From positions 372,001-436,000 of the forward strand of contig VJWM01000134.1 in NCBI GenBank assembly GCA_010909165.1: 64,000 bases of DNA. The letters run 5' to 3'. A model generated the notes under the pieces. That model did no database searches. It was not told where the DNA came from and saw nothing but the letters and a program-made list of their open reading frames with translations. Numbering within the stretch: the stretch's first letter is position 1; each line of letters opens with the position of its first letter. The stretch comes from Anthoceros angustus. Lineage: Eukaryota; Streptophyta; Anthocerotopsida; Anthocerotales; Anthocerotaceae. Shown here in pieces: positions 21,653-33,497 of this stretch. Both the position numbers and the translations under genes were made by a program.

Positions 21653-22435
21653 TCAGAAGAGGATGTCTCCAAGCAACAGACCACCAAGGATGCCGGTGGC
21701 AATGGCCCAAAAATTGTCCCTGTTGTGCCGCATCCTCTGTGGTTGCACAGGCACAGGATACTGGTAAGGGCCAGGGGCAGGAGCGTAGTAGGGCTTCGCC
21801 TCGCCAAAAGGTCCAGGAGGAAAGGCGTAGACAGGGGCTTGACCCGAAGCGGAAGCGCCGTGCACAGGATCCGCAGAATAAGGAGGAACAGGGTATGGTC
21901 CCGTCGGGTATCCCATGACTGGAATACCCTGAGCTGCCGCATCACCGTCTTTAGCTTGTTGCACAGGTGCTGACGGACTGGGATCCGGCCTGGGAAAATT
22001 GCCTCCCTGAAGCCGGACCGAAAACCTGATTGTGCCTTTCATCCTGCCGGAAGGCCGCTGCAGCCCAAGCTCGAAGATGTTGCCATCCTGGTTCCAGCTG
22101 GGAGTCTGGCTCATCCGCAGGACTTCGAAAAGAGGGAAGTAGGCAGTGCCGACGACGGAGTCGGAGAGGAGATCCTCGCTGCGCACCTGCAGGACGAGAT
22201 ACGCGTTGGGATCGTAGAGCACGGAGTCATGCACAGGTAGCGAGATGCAGTCGTTCCACACAGGGTTCCTCCCCGCCTTCTTCAGCACCCGAGTGCATCG
22301 CTTTGATGTTGCATCAACCCAAACCGCAACGTAGGTGCTCATCTTGCCCATGAAGCTCACATCCTTCAAATCCTCCGCAGCCATCACAGATAACTCAATT
22401 GTAGCCGGCTGCCAGCCACTGGTCGGAGCCGCCAT
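21653..22435 (-). CDS. C2-domain protein, SRC2-like
   Basis: Single open frame of 260 residues from the Met at 22433-22435. The frame stays open to 22720, but the upstream part lacks similarity and the C2 fold begins right after this Met. Residues ~10-140 form a C2 domain (IELSVMAAEDLKDVSFMGKM, then YVAVWVD, GRNPVWND, LVLQVRSEDL, VVGTAYFPL). Residues ~150-235 are rich in Pro, Gly, Tyr and Ala. The last ~20 residues form a hydrophobic segment (FWAIATGILGGLLLGDILF). This order matches plant SRC2 proteins, which bind Ca2+ or lipid, sit on ER, vacuole or plasma membrane, and relate to cold stress and calcium-dependent NADPH oxidase regulation in Arabidopsis. No introns. It is convergent with LSM6. 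Confidence 0.85.
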   Translation of the reverse strand: MAAPTSGWQPATIELSVMAAEDLKDVSFMGKMSTYVAVWVDATSKRCTRVLKKAGRNPVWNDCISLPVHDSVLYDPNAYLVLQVRSEDLLSDSVVGTAYFPLFEVLRMSQTPSWNQDGNIFELGLQRPSGRMKGTIRFSVRLQGGNFPRPDPSPSAPVQQAKDGDAAAQGIPVMGYPTGPYPVPPYSADPVHGASASGQAPVYAFPPGPFGEAKPYYAPAPGPYQYPVPVQPQRMRHNRDNFWAIATGILGGLLLGDILF

Positions 22436-22839
22436 CTTGGATCGCGCTGGGTGGGTACCGAAAACCACCGCGGGAACTGACCGCCACAGAGCAGTTAGCT
22501 TCTTCCGACTGATCCCACGCCGCGAAAAGCACGCAAAGCAAAGCAACAGGCAGGTCGTCTCCAGCGAATGAATGGTGCAACCTGGTACAAGTCCCTTCGC
22601 CGCGCAGGAGTCCGCGTACCGGGAACCAGCTTCGCTGCTTCGGGCGCACCTATACATAGGAAGGAAAGGAAAAACAGTAATTAATGACCGGAATAAACAA
22701 CGCATCAGATGTGTACGCAACCTGAGAGATTCGATGTCTCGCGGGCAAACCTACGGAATACCGTTTGCAGATGCTCATACTTTTAAGAAAAAAATTATAT
22801 TTCAGCTATTTTTTCCCAATGTACTTTATTTTTTATAAC

Positions 22840-23508
22840 TATAACTAAAATTTTCCCTCAAAAGCGTCTTCAATTCCTCAATTGCTTTTTGCTATGCAAT
22901 TTTAAAAATTTTCACACTTTTGATATATTCATAATATATTTGAGCACACTCTATACTTTATTTTGAGGTAACATACTTTATGTTCATATGATACACTATT
23001 AGAGATGTTTGTGCTAGACTTTATGTTCATATAATACACTACTAGAGATGGTTGTGCTACACTTCGAAACAACGGGCATAGGATTAACCAGCGGTTAGTT
23101 ACCGAAGCTCCCCAACTATTACAGCCTGCATAGATGGAATAAAGGCATCACATGATTTTTATATATTAACGAGAGTATAATGTGTTTGAAGGTATGGAAC
23201 TATAGCATATGCATTATGAGGCAAAACAAGTCATAACCAAGCAAAACAAGCATGCAAAACAAATCTAATATGCAAGTATGACTTTTTGTTTGGTTATGAC
23301 TTGTTTTGCTTGGTTATGACTTTTGGTTATATTTTTTCTTTGCTCCGGACTAGAATAGCATTTTCAATTCTTCCCACCTGTCCTCATTCCGGTAGACGCT
23401 TTGTTATTGGTTCTGCTCTTCCTTCCACTGACATCCTTAACTTCTCCCCTTTTCCAAGTTGTCCACCGGCCTGCCTCGTTAATTACACCCTTTGCTGTGC
23501 TCCCCCTT
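22840..23508. repeat. Intergenic repeats: 46-bp tandem pair and 23-bp inverted repeat
   Basis: No gene. Positions 22976-23064 hold two tandem copies of a ~45-bp unit beginning ACTTTATGTTCATAT. Positions 23228-23250 and 23300-23322 are a perfect 23-bp inverted repeat (AAGTCATAACCAAGCAAAAC and its complement) with a ~49-nt loop, which may be a palindromic end of a small DNA transposon or a hairpin locus. Confidence 0.6.
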
Positions 23509-23674
23509 TGAGGAGGACTCTACAGTTGGTGCTTGGGCAGAGGTAGCATGGGAGCAAGCACCTTTGCAAGTCAACTAGCTTGAGCTCACCCTCTGAGGAG
23601 GACTCTGCAGTTGGTGCTTGGGCAGAGGTAGCATGGGAGCAAGCACCTTTGCAAGTCAACTAGCTTGAGCTCAC
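23509..23674. repeat. 85-bp tandem duplication
   Basis: Two head-to-tail copies, 23509-23593 and 23594-23674, differing at about two bases. Each begins TGAGGAGGACTCT and ends near TTGAGCTCACC. There is no coding signal. The near identity implies a young duplication. Confidence 0.85.
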
Positions 23675-23679
23675 CGTCC

Positions 23680-25410
23680 ATGTGACCCTCTTCATCCTGG
23701 CCATCGACATGAGGGGGAGCCACCCACTCAAGGAGAATCACTGTAATGCTTATGTGAAGATCGAGAGCCTATGGCACGCTCAAGATTTTGATCAAGACTT
23801 TGCGTCTTTAGCTACCTGGACGGAGACTGATGCCCATTCTACTAACATGTCACGTCTGAGAATATGCAAACATCTCCTATTAGCAGAGCTATGCAAACAT
23901 CTCCTGTTAGAGAGCTGTCCGACAATAGGCAATAGGGCTATTAGGGCCACACACCCCATCCCGAGGAGTCGCACCTCCTCATCAAAAGACATCACTTCAT
24001 ACAAGGCTCATTGTGAGCCCATCCTCAATTAATTCTCCTTCTTCTCCATCCCACACATGAGATCGATTGTGCCCGGTTTACTTTACTCTCCTTTCGTTGG
24101 AAGACGCTGTTCGAGTAGTACTCGTAGTCCCAGGCCTCCCCGATGCATGCATGGCGTGTGGGTCCTCCCACATTATGTGTGAAGGCTTCGCCCTTGCTTT
24201 CTCACTCCTCACTTGATGCTGCATGCAACTTTCGTCGAGGGGAACACGGCGTCAGGGGACTTGTGCCCTCTGAAGTGGTCGAACAGCGCCTGCAACTCTT
24301 GCTTGGCTCCACCTGCCCCAACCCATCAACCCATCAGCACACATATACAGGCACACTTGTTGACATGTCAACACGTTTGTGAACAAGTTCACAGCTCACC
24401 GTCAGTGGCACAATACCGCGCGTCTCCCGCAACTGGCCAGGGCTCGGAGGGGATGCAATGCTCTCTTTGCATGGTTCAAGCTTGGGATGCTAGCAGCTCC
24501 TACATATTTACGAGGTAACATGCTGACGAGTATGTCGACATGTTTGTCGGAAGTTTTTCGGTCACGCCCTGTACCTTGTCATCTCCACTGGTCTGGTATC
24601 CCGTCCGATGAAAATTGCTACACTGGCCCATGCCTATGCTTTGTGAAGTCCTCCCACCTGGCTGCACAAATATTGGGTTGATGTTGGCGGGGAGAAGACC
24701 TTGAAACAAGCTGCATTCACGGCTAACATGGAGGCAGCCTTCTTGCTGCTCATGGAATGCTTGAAGGCCCTGAAGGAGCCTCGAGGTAGCCCTACAGATG
24801 GCTTGCATGCTCACATCGGCACGAACGCCCGATTCTTTTTTGGACAGTGGCCAAGCCAACAACAAGGCCACCATTCCGGAAGAGGGTGGTCCCGGTGAAG
24901 CTGCATCTGCAGCTCTTGTTTGGGAACTGCATCCGATACAATCCCGTGCATGTTCTGCGACTGGAGGGCTCGGCGTGGACGGAGGACCTTTGATACGCTG
25001 CATACGATGTTCATATGACCATGTTAGTTGCGATCCCGGGTTTGTCACGCAAGTTAGCTTCATCTGACACGAGAATCTCGTTGCGATGCGGATGACAGCA
25101 GCAAGGACCGTGGCTAATCGTGTAGGTCGTAGACGTGATGTTCGAAGGCGGGGCAACGCACTGGGCAGAGGGTGAAACATTTGTAGAACTAAATGTATTA
25201 TAAAAAACAATGGGTAACAACTAAGCCGCTTGACGCGACTCCACGTAGGAAAGCTTAACGAAGAGTTTCGATCCCGGGTTTGTCACGCGATTTAGCTTCA
25301 GCTGACACGGGAATCTCGTTGTTGGTGCCGGTGACAGGGAGCGTGGCTAATTATATATGATGGTACCAAGGTGCAGATGCTGGAGCGATTAGTTGTACAG
25401 ATAGAGCACG
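23680..25410. other. Intergenic region upstream of the D-lactate dehydrogenase gene
   Basis: No recognisable gene. Overlapping open frames on both strands (for example 24500-25210) lack motifs. A ~92-bp direct repeat beginning GATCCCGGGTTTGTCACGC occurs at 25033-25125 and 25268-25360 at about 80-85 percent identity by eye. The second copy ends ~50 bp before the start codon at 25411, so it is probably in the promoter or 5' UTR. Confidence 0.5.
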
Positions 25411-28400
25411 ATGGCGCCTGGTGTCCGGTACTATGCCTCGCTTCTGCATCTGCATATGCATATGCTGGACTCCTGCAAGCCCAGGCTGGTGGCTTCAAGT
25501 GTGACTGGGCCTGCTGTGAGTGCTGCACCTCCGCCTGCACAGAATGGGACGGATCGTGCATCAGCTGGATTCCGGCAATTTCTTTCAGGCGGCCTCTTGG
25601 CAATTGCTGGCGCTGCGTATGCCTCGGATCGTGAATCGGTCTCGTTGGAAAGGCAAACGACATCCAGGTGCGGTGCTCTTGCTGAGGGGAATTTCGGGCT
25701 TGTTGGAGAGTGGAGAGACTGGCTGTTTGACGATTTGGGTGCTTGCAGGCTGGAGATGGCGGAGCGTAGGACAATTCCGAAGCGTCTTCTTTATGAGCTG
25801 CACAAGATTTGCGGAGTACTGTACCTAGATACTGAGGCTGTTGGTGGATTCGTGCAGCTTCACCTCGGGTTGGTTTGGTTTAGTTATTGTGGCCCTGCTG
25901 ATGCGCAGGAGGAGAGGGTGGTTCTGGACCATGAGACCAGGTACAATCACGGGAAGCCGTGGAACACGTACCATGTTATTGAAAGAATACCAGACGCAGT
26001 TGTGTATCCCAGGTATGTGGGTTGACATGTCTGGAGAGGATGTATGACATAGTTTGCATCTGACGGACCAGGTTCTGATGTACTGCCTCCTTACTTTTGA
26101 TTGGCTGCAGGACAGAGGAGGAGGTCGTTGCTATCGTGAAAGCTTGCGCAAAATACAAGGTACGTGACAGTGTTCTTTGCTTCTTGCTTTTGCATGTGTT
26201 GCAGGTAACTGTTCAAACATGGGATGCTGACTGCTGATGCCGTCTGTAGGTTCCTATCACAGCATACGGTGGAGCTACCTCGCTAGAGGGCCACACGATG
26301 ACACCGGATGGCGGAGTTAGCATAAACATGACTGAGATGAAGGTTGATAAAGATCAAGTGCCAGGCGCATGTCATTTTGGGTTGGACAAAAGTTTAGGAG
26401 TTGACCATGGCCTTGGCTGTGCTAGGCAGAAAATCAAACAGCTGCATATTGAGGACATGGATGTTGTAGTCGAACCAGGCATTGGATGGATAGAGCTGAA
26501 TGAGTACTTGAAACCGTATGGTCTCTTTTTCCCTCTTGACCCTGGTAAGCGCTTTAGTGGTGGTGGTGGTGCTTTTCCATGATGCCGTAGCTCGTTTCCT
26601 TGTTTCAATTCGCCATAAACGAGGTCCTCTTCACGGTCTTTCTACTCCATGTTGTCTGCTGCTTACAGGTCCAGGTGCAACTATCGGAGGAATGTGTGCT
26701 ACTCGGTGTTCTGGGTCTTTAGCAGTGCGGTGAGTATCTCCAGAATGTGAAGCTTTCCCTATCGTGTCATAACTTTGACTTACTTGACTTTAATCACTGC
26801 CATCGCAGATATGGGACAATGCGTGACAATGTGATCTCCTTAAAGGTTTGCTTTTCCCCCTTACCCAGCCTTCAACGTTCCAAAACAAATTGTGAAAGTA
26901 ACAGATGAAGGTGGGGCTTGGCAGGCAGTTTTGTCGAATGGCGATGTTGTCAAAACAGCTGCTCGTGCTCGGAAAAGTGCGGCTGGGTATGTATGTTTGC
27001 ATGAAATTACAGTTAGGAAGCTATTAACGAAACTTTTCGACAAGATGTTAGCTGCTGTGGCTCTTACGTGCTGGTGCCTTTGGCAGATATGACCTGACGA
27101 GGTTGTTTATTGGAAGTGAAGGCACACTGGGTGTCATTACAGAAGTCACATTGCGCCTGCAGAAGATTCCTGAAGCATCTGTGGTAGGTTTCTGCTTGAG
27201 GATCCTTAAGTTTGTGTTATGAATTAAGATCACTTCTCAACAACTTGTGTTTGTATGATCCATAGGTGGCGATGTGCAGTTTCCCTTCAGTGCGAGATGC
27301 TGCTGACGTTGCAATAGCCACAATGCATTCAGGCATTCAGGTATGTGCTACTCTGTTGATAGAAATGTGCCACCATATATTTCGTTCGATGCTTGCATAC
27401 CATTTTTAGCTCTGAGTGTCCAATTACCTGAGCCCTGTTTGTAAATTCAGTGCAGGTGTCAAGGGTGGAGCTACTAGATGAAGTGATGATGAAGGGCATT
27501 AATTTAGCAAATGACAAAACATATCCTGAAGCACCCACCCTTCTATTTGAATTTATTGGGACAGGTAAAGTGTAAAGCTTCGTAATCAATCAGTCAAGCT
27601 TCATGTGCTTCGGAAATACTGACATCTAATCTGTCTGTCTAACCAACCTCCGATGTACTCTTTACGGGTACAGAAGCATATGCTTTGGAACAAACCAACC
27701 GTGTAAAGAAAATTGTTGAAGAACATTCTGGATCTGACTTCCAGTATGCTGACACAGCTGAGGAAAAGGTTAAGCTGTGGAAGGTGAGCACTTAAGTCAT
27801 CTTAAGACATTCTGAATGTGTCTCCTCGTTTCTCGTAGAATGAGCACTTTTCTAGCGTCTTGATGTTGATATTTTGAGCCCTTGAAGCATAGGTTCATGT
27901 GTGCAGATGAGAAAAGAAGCTTTCTGGGCATGCTCAACTCTTCGACCTGGCGCTGAGATTATGGTTACGGTATGAATAGCTTGCACGGTTTCTAGTCTGC
28001 TTATCTGTCGTGAATGCTTGGAATAGGGTGAACATGGAATTCTTCGATGTCACTTTAACGTACTTCTTGCAGGACGTCTGTGTCCCCCTGTCAAGGCTTG
28101 CAGAATGTATAGCCCAAGCTAAAGAGAACCTGGATGCGTCTCCACTGATCTGGTAGATGTATACCCTGCATGCTTCGTGTTTGTTGTTCTCAAAGTATTG
28201 GTTGCTGAAGTGGTACTAATATCCATCCACCCCCAGCCCCATCATATCTCATGCAGGAGACGGGAACTTTCATGTTGCCATTCTTTTCGACCCTGCAAGC
28301 AGAAAAGAAGTTGAGGAAGCAGAAAGGCTGTCAAACAGTATGGTGCACACAGCCCTTTCCATGGAAGGTAGGTGCTAACTTGTTCCAGCAGTTGTGGCAG

Positions 28401-28716
28401 TTTCTGATTGAAAGTTTCTTACAGTCCCGTCTCATGATTTCAACCTCTTTTTGTTAAGGTACCTGCACTGGAGAGCATGGAGTCGGAATGGGCAAGACGA
28501 AGGTTAATCACAATTCTACTTGGTTGAAACACTAGCGCTTTCGTTTTTTCTAAATGGAGGGTTGAACTGATTCTGTCTGTACTCCTGAGCGTGCAGTATC
28601 TGGTGGAGGAACTTGGTGAAGAGGCTTTAAATGCCATGGGAAACATAAAGCATGCACTGGATCCTGACAGTATTATGAATCCTGGCAAGGTGGTGCCACC
28701 ACAGTTTTGTTACTAG
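25411..28716 (+). CDS. D-lactate dehydrogenase (cytochrome), mitochondrial
   Basis: Seventeen exons spliced by eye: 25411-25815, 25909-26012, 26111-26159, 26250-26342, 26430-26544, 26669-26729, 26809-26845, 26925-26986, 27087-27183, 27266-27340, 27456-27564, 27674-27783, 27907-27969, 28073-28152, 28237-28367, 28459-28502, 28597-28716. They give 584 residues in one unbroken frame. The FAD-binding (PCMH) domain shows [41 protein letters not shown] and [10 protein letters not shown]. The cap and C-terminal domain shows [10 protein letters not shown] (substrate and metal His), [10 protein letters not shown] and MNPGK. The order matches plant DLD, which oxidises D-lactate (glyoxalase product of methylglyoxal) or D-2-hydroxyacids and passes electrons to cytochrome c. 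The Arg/Ser/Ala-rich N-terminus with a hydrophobic stretch fits a mitochondrial presequence. Introns 1 and 4 are multiples of three without stops. Confidence 0.93.
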
Positions 28717-29226
28717 TTAGTTTATTTATTTCGAGGACCCTAAATGTTTTTGTACAGTGTATAGGTTTTCCGCAGAGCTGAATGTACATCTTTCTCAAAT
28801 ACTCAAAAGAAAACTGAACAGGCACTCATTGCTTCTTGCTTTAGTCTCCACACTTTGCTCGTTTTGCGTGTGTTCGGCTGTTCTAGCTTGCTAAACGCTC
28901 CGGAAGTGCATATTTCGCATGCATTCCAATTACTAGCTTCGGAGAGGGGGTTAGCTAATTAGGTTCCAGTCCAGGGCTGTCGGGCCTGGAATGGAAGCCT
29001 ACTACATGGAATATCGCCCACACTGAGTACGACAGTTATGTAGGGAACGCTTCATATACATATACAGCTCTGACGGAAGCCCATGGTTTGAAGCCATTCG
29101 AATACATGAATGAGTTTTCTTCATATCAAGTGAAGAGAAAAGTACAACGAATTTGTAATGTATGTACAGAAATTTGTAGGACCCACAAGTGCACTGCAAA
29201 CCCAGTTGTGTTACAAGAGAAGAATC
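28717..29226. other. Intergenic, convergent gene ends
   Basis: Space between the D-LDH stop and the YSL stop. It should hold both 3' UTRs. No other gene is seen. Confidence 0.5.
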
Positions 29227-32105
29227 TCAGCTCAGATACTGAGACAAGTTCCACACCCTTGAAGCCCCGTTGACCAATTTCGTAGGGTCTGTTGAGGGGA
29301 AGAACGTCATGCAGATAGGAGGATCGATTTTGCTTAAAGCCAAGATCGCAGATGGAACTGTCCATACACCATCTCCACAAATCAAGCCAGACGCCACAGC
29401 GGGAGCATGCACCTCCATTTCCTCTTTGTCCATCCATTCCCAAATGAGCATGATCAATGATCCGACACACATGTCGATCGCAAAATAACCCCCAATATAG
29501 AATGGTATTGCCATAGCCATGGAGATGGGAATAAAGCGCGCAAACTTAGAGGGCGTTAAGTCTCGAATCAGATCAAGCACAATTGCCAAGCCAAAGACTC
29601 CATAGCACAGCTCCAGACAGTAACGCGGAAGAGCAGAGAAGCCTTCCACTCCGATGATACCCATCGCCCTGTATATGATGGCATATGGAGCTTTGTACTC
29701 CCCTTCCTGGTTTTCCACGTCAAAAGCCGTCCAGAACATCCAGAAGCAGAGGGGCGCGATAATACATCCAAGGGCTGTACCGATAAGCTGGCTGACAAAC
29801 ATGGAGCGAGGAGAGGACAGAGTCAAGTAACCTGTCCTGAAGTCCTGCATGAGATCAGAAGCTGTGCATATTATCGACATCATAACTCCACAAGCCACCA
29901 ATCCTGCTATCACACCTCCGTTGCTTCCAGCCCATGCGGCAAAGATGAAGATGGCCAACTTGCCGTAATTTGAAGCAAGGCTCCAGTCCGTCAGACCGGC
30001 TCCATATGAGTTACAGAAGGCGAGGACTGGGGCAACAATGTACGAAATCAGGACATAGTACCATTTCACTGCTGGAAACATCTGTGGCAGCAGGGTGATG
30101 GAGAAGGCCGCAAAGAGGACATAAAGAACCCCAGCCAACCAGAAGGGTATGCCTTCTGTAAGAAAGATCCTGTTCCGTGCAGTTTCTTGGGCACCCACTG
30201 CAGCTTCTGCAGCTGTAAAAGAGTCAAATACGTCCATTAGGAAATCAGATGAGTTTGGCGAAGCCAGAAACATGTTCAGAAGCATGAGTTGCATCCTACC
30301 TGTGACTGCTGCAAGCGTTTGCTGAGCCCTGTATTGCCGGTATGACGACTGGACGGAAATATACACAATTTTGACCACATTATAGAATCCATCACCAAGG
30401 ATGAGGGCAATGGCCACAAACACCTGCCAGACAGTCCAAGGAAGAAACAGGTTCAGCACCTCGTTACGAGAACTACATTCTCGTGGGCAGGAGCAGGAGC
30501 TTGTGCTGAAAATGATCTCTAACCTTGTAGCCATAAAGGCCCTTGAAGTCACTTGATCCAAGACCAGCCGGGAACCAATTTCCCTCCTGTTTGTTGATAA
30601 TAGGCCACAATATGCCCCATGAAATAAACGCTCCAAGAAGCACCGAGAAGTTTACAATGTGTGGACAGATCATCCCTGTCCCAACATAAGCTAGACTAAA
30701 ATCAAAATAGAACCTGAAAGAGGCAGGGCAGTCCCATCAACAAGGATTCCAAGGCAAGTGCGTGCATCCCGTCATGTAGATACGTCAATGCTTATCGAGC
30801 TGCAAAACGATCAAAGAGCAGACCTGTTCTGGAAGGCCTTGAGGCCAAAAGTGGGGAAGTTCTCAAACCCGCACTCACCCCCGGCTCCACTGAAGAACCA
30901 CTTGAAAACGCTCCATAGGAAACTGATGCTGAAGTACTTGGTGAGAGAATTCACTTGTTGCCTGCCATCATCAGATTGAGGATATCAGAGATGTCCACGG
31001 CAAACGAAAAAGCAGGCACAGCGGTTGAAGGACTAAAAGGTTCTCACTTTGCAACATGGGCGCCTGTGGGAGTGTGAAAGCTGTTAATCAGCACAGCTGT
31101 TGCCGTACCACTCGGATAAACGAGCTTATACTTCAGGATCATAACCTGCACCCACGACACCACTGGGACTGGTTACACCAGCCGACAGCAAAGATACAAA
31201 AATAACACCGGAGATCAAATTAGATCGAGCTAGCTACCTTTCGGAGGGGCACAAGGACAGCGATCCCGATGAAGCTGACGAGGAATAAAAATGCTATAAT
31301 CCAACCAAGCGACAGGTTCTTCACGTCCTCTATCCTGTTTCCCGGGTAGTCAGCGCCGATATTATCGTACGTCTTCTTGTCCAGGGAAAGAAGATACGTC
31401 CCGAAGCCACCTGTTCCACACATGAGCCAAGCATCGACCGCAACACATGTAGGTACGGGGCACAGTGTTCAACGAAAGTAAGGCGGAACGGACTACGAAG
31501 AATGCCACCATCAAATACCGAAAACAGCAGAAAAGGCCACCCTTCCAAAAACGGAATGCAAACTCGACAGTCACACCAAGAGAATGCTCGCACGAGACAC
31601 CTTACCACTGAAAGCAATGCCGTAGCACGACACAACGGCGGTCTGAATGACAGTGTTTTCCTGCCGCGTAAAAGGCCGGGACCAGAACCCCAGCCTGGAC
31701 AGTCCCAAAGTCCATGTCTTCACCAGGAAGAAGCCGAGCAGGCCTGCAGCCACGTTGAGCGACGGAATGACTCCTACCGTGAGCGATAGCTTGAGAGTGA
31801 TGATACAGAAGACTGCTCCCAACACCACGCTCACCACCAGCCCCCGCACCGTGATCTGCTCCCACCAAGGCGGTATTTCCTCGTCCGCGAACGGATCCTC
31901 AGCTTCAACCTGCCACACGCCACGCCAGAGTCAGATACAACACCATCACCTCACAAGCACAACTCCACGATCGGGATACTCTTTCCTTCTCTCCTCTCCG
32001 TTCCTTTCGTCTCCTCACCTTCTCCTTCTCCAGCAACCTCTTCGACAGCGCGCCATCCTCGGCCGGCAAGATCGCTACATCCTCATTCTCGTAGCCGCCC
32101 GCCAT
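29227..32105 (-). CDS. YSL-type oligopeptide transporter (metal-chelate), paralog 1
   Basis: Eight exons: 32019-32105, 31606-31909, 31238-31410, 31048-31145, 30824-30961, 30524-30713, 30300-30423, 29227-30212, total 699 residues in frame. OPT/YSL signatures: [17 protein letters not shown] in the first membrane helix, [109 protein letters not shown] and a C-terminal [18 protein letters not shown]. These proteins move metal-nicotianamine or related chelates by proton symport across plasma or intracellular membranes. About 13-14 hydrophobic segments are visible. The seventh intron (30213-30299) is 87 bp and open in frame. An alternative start 13 codons upstream (32144) is possible. Confidence 0.93.
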
Positions 32106-32109
32106 CACC

Positions 32110-33497
32110 ACGCGCACTCGCTCACCGGAAACGGGGAGCGTCACGACCCGCTGCCGTGCCTCTCACACAGACCGGTTTCCTTTCTGCCAGTCCTACGCCC
32201 GCAAGCTCGCGGCGAGGACTGCCTACGCTAGTTGGCTGTGAGATTCCGTGGCAGGCTTTACGCCAGGTTCTTCGTCAGTCGCAATCAGCGCTCTAGAAAA
32301 GGCCCCATCGCGCTGCGCAATGGAGTTCACGAATCACGCTTTCGCCATTTCCTTTCAACGAATTTGTAGAGTCCACTGTTGTAAAATAAGAGAATGCCTG
32401 ACACACGACAAAAGCTTTAGAAGGCGAGTAACAGCATACAAGGAACGTGCGTTTTTATTATACCCTAAAGGACGAAGCCCGTTTTCGGGTTTTTTTTGCT
32501 GAATTTCTTATATTTATACACATTAAAATAAAGAAAAATCTGGTGAGCGTGTTTGCACTCTCACAATTGCCAGCATGAAAAGAGTTTTATTGAAGTGAAA
32601 AAAGCCCATCCAAGAGGGGACAACCAAAGGGGACCAGGGGTCGAGGTGGAGAGGAGCAACTGAGCTTCCTACCTAAAGTCACCTATTGCACCCACAATGT
32701 CATATGCAGGAAGAATAAACGGCCTGCAAACCACAGAGGTAGAGGAAGATGCATCACCTCCTGTCGCTGCCTTGCGGAGGATCGTCGTTGAGAGCGTCCG
32801 TTGAAGGGCAATTGAGACACGTTGTCGGAATAGAGTTACCAGCATGTAGAGTTGCATAGTCTCATTTGTAAAGAAAGAAAGAAAGGTCTCTCATATGCCC
32901 TTCCACTTATTTCCAAGGCAAGGTTACCCTTCATGGCCTGTCCAAATGGCTTAGGCCAAATGGACAAGAACGTGCGTTTTAGATTGATACATAGATAAAG
33001 TGTCTAAAAGGAGTGGATGCCCTGGGTGCAAGTAGCTTAGGCACACCATGGTACAAGTTGTTAAGTACCAAGTCCCATGACAGAAATCCGTCCTTTGTGG
33101 ACTTAAATAAAATCTTGAGGACGCGGGCGGGCATTTCACTCGGTTACGCAAATTGAGATAGAGCTTCATTGAGCTAACTTTATCATGGATCCATGACAGC
33201 TTGATGGACGTCTTACAAAACCTGACCATCATCGAACGTCTAAATCATGCTGATCCGAATTTCCAAACTGAAAAATGGGCATTCACAAAGAAGCCTCCCG
33301 TTGGTTTGTAAACTCGCCAAGGGTCAGGGCATCTTTGAGGAATCTTGCCCTCATGTCCATCGTTGGGCATGAAGATGGTATCACATTTTTTCTGTTGGGA
33401 AATCCACATATTCCCCACGCTGTCCGCACATATACTCAAAGACCCGAGATGGGGACGGACACCTGAATCGCGCTAGACATCGAAGAGTTATTACGAG
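32110..33497. other. Intergenic region between the YSL paralogs
   Basis: This is the promoter side of YSL paralog 1. It holds a retroelement 3' end at 32580-32870 (listed separately). The remainder, 32870-33497, has only short overlapping frames and no motif that I recognise. Confidence 0.5.
32580..32870 (-). mobile_element. Retroelement 3' end fragment
   Basis: On the minus strand it encodes LFRQRVSIALQRTLSTTIL, continues through GGDASSSTSVVCRPF, and stops after VGAIGDFR. The 3' UTR carries the GGTGACTTTAGGTAGGAAGC block and ends in an AATAAAACTC-like tail near 32590. This is the clearest intact end of the family found inside the haspin-like genes. It lies ~500 bp upstream of YSL paralog 1. 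Confidence 0.6.

Noticed and set aside
24500-25210. 236-codon minus-strand open frame upstream of D-LDH
   Set aside because: No recognisable domain, contains one copy of the 92-bp direct repeat, and is overlapped by plus-strand frames. Probably non-coding or old repeat.
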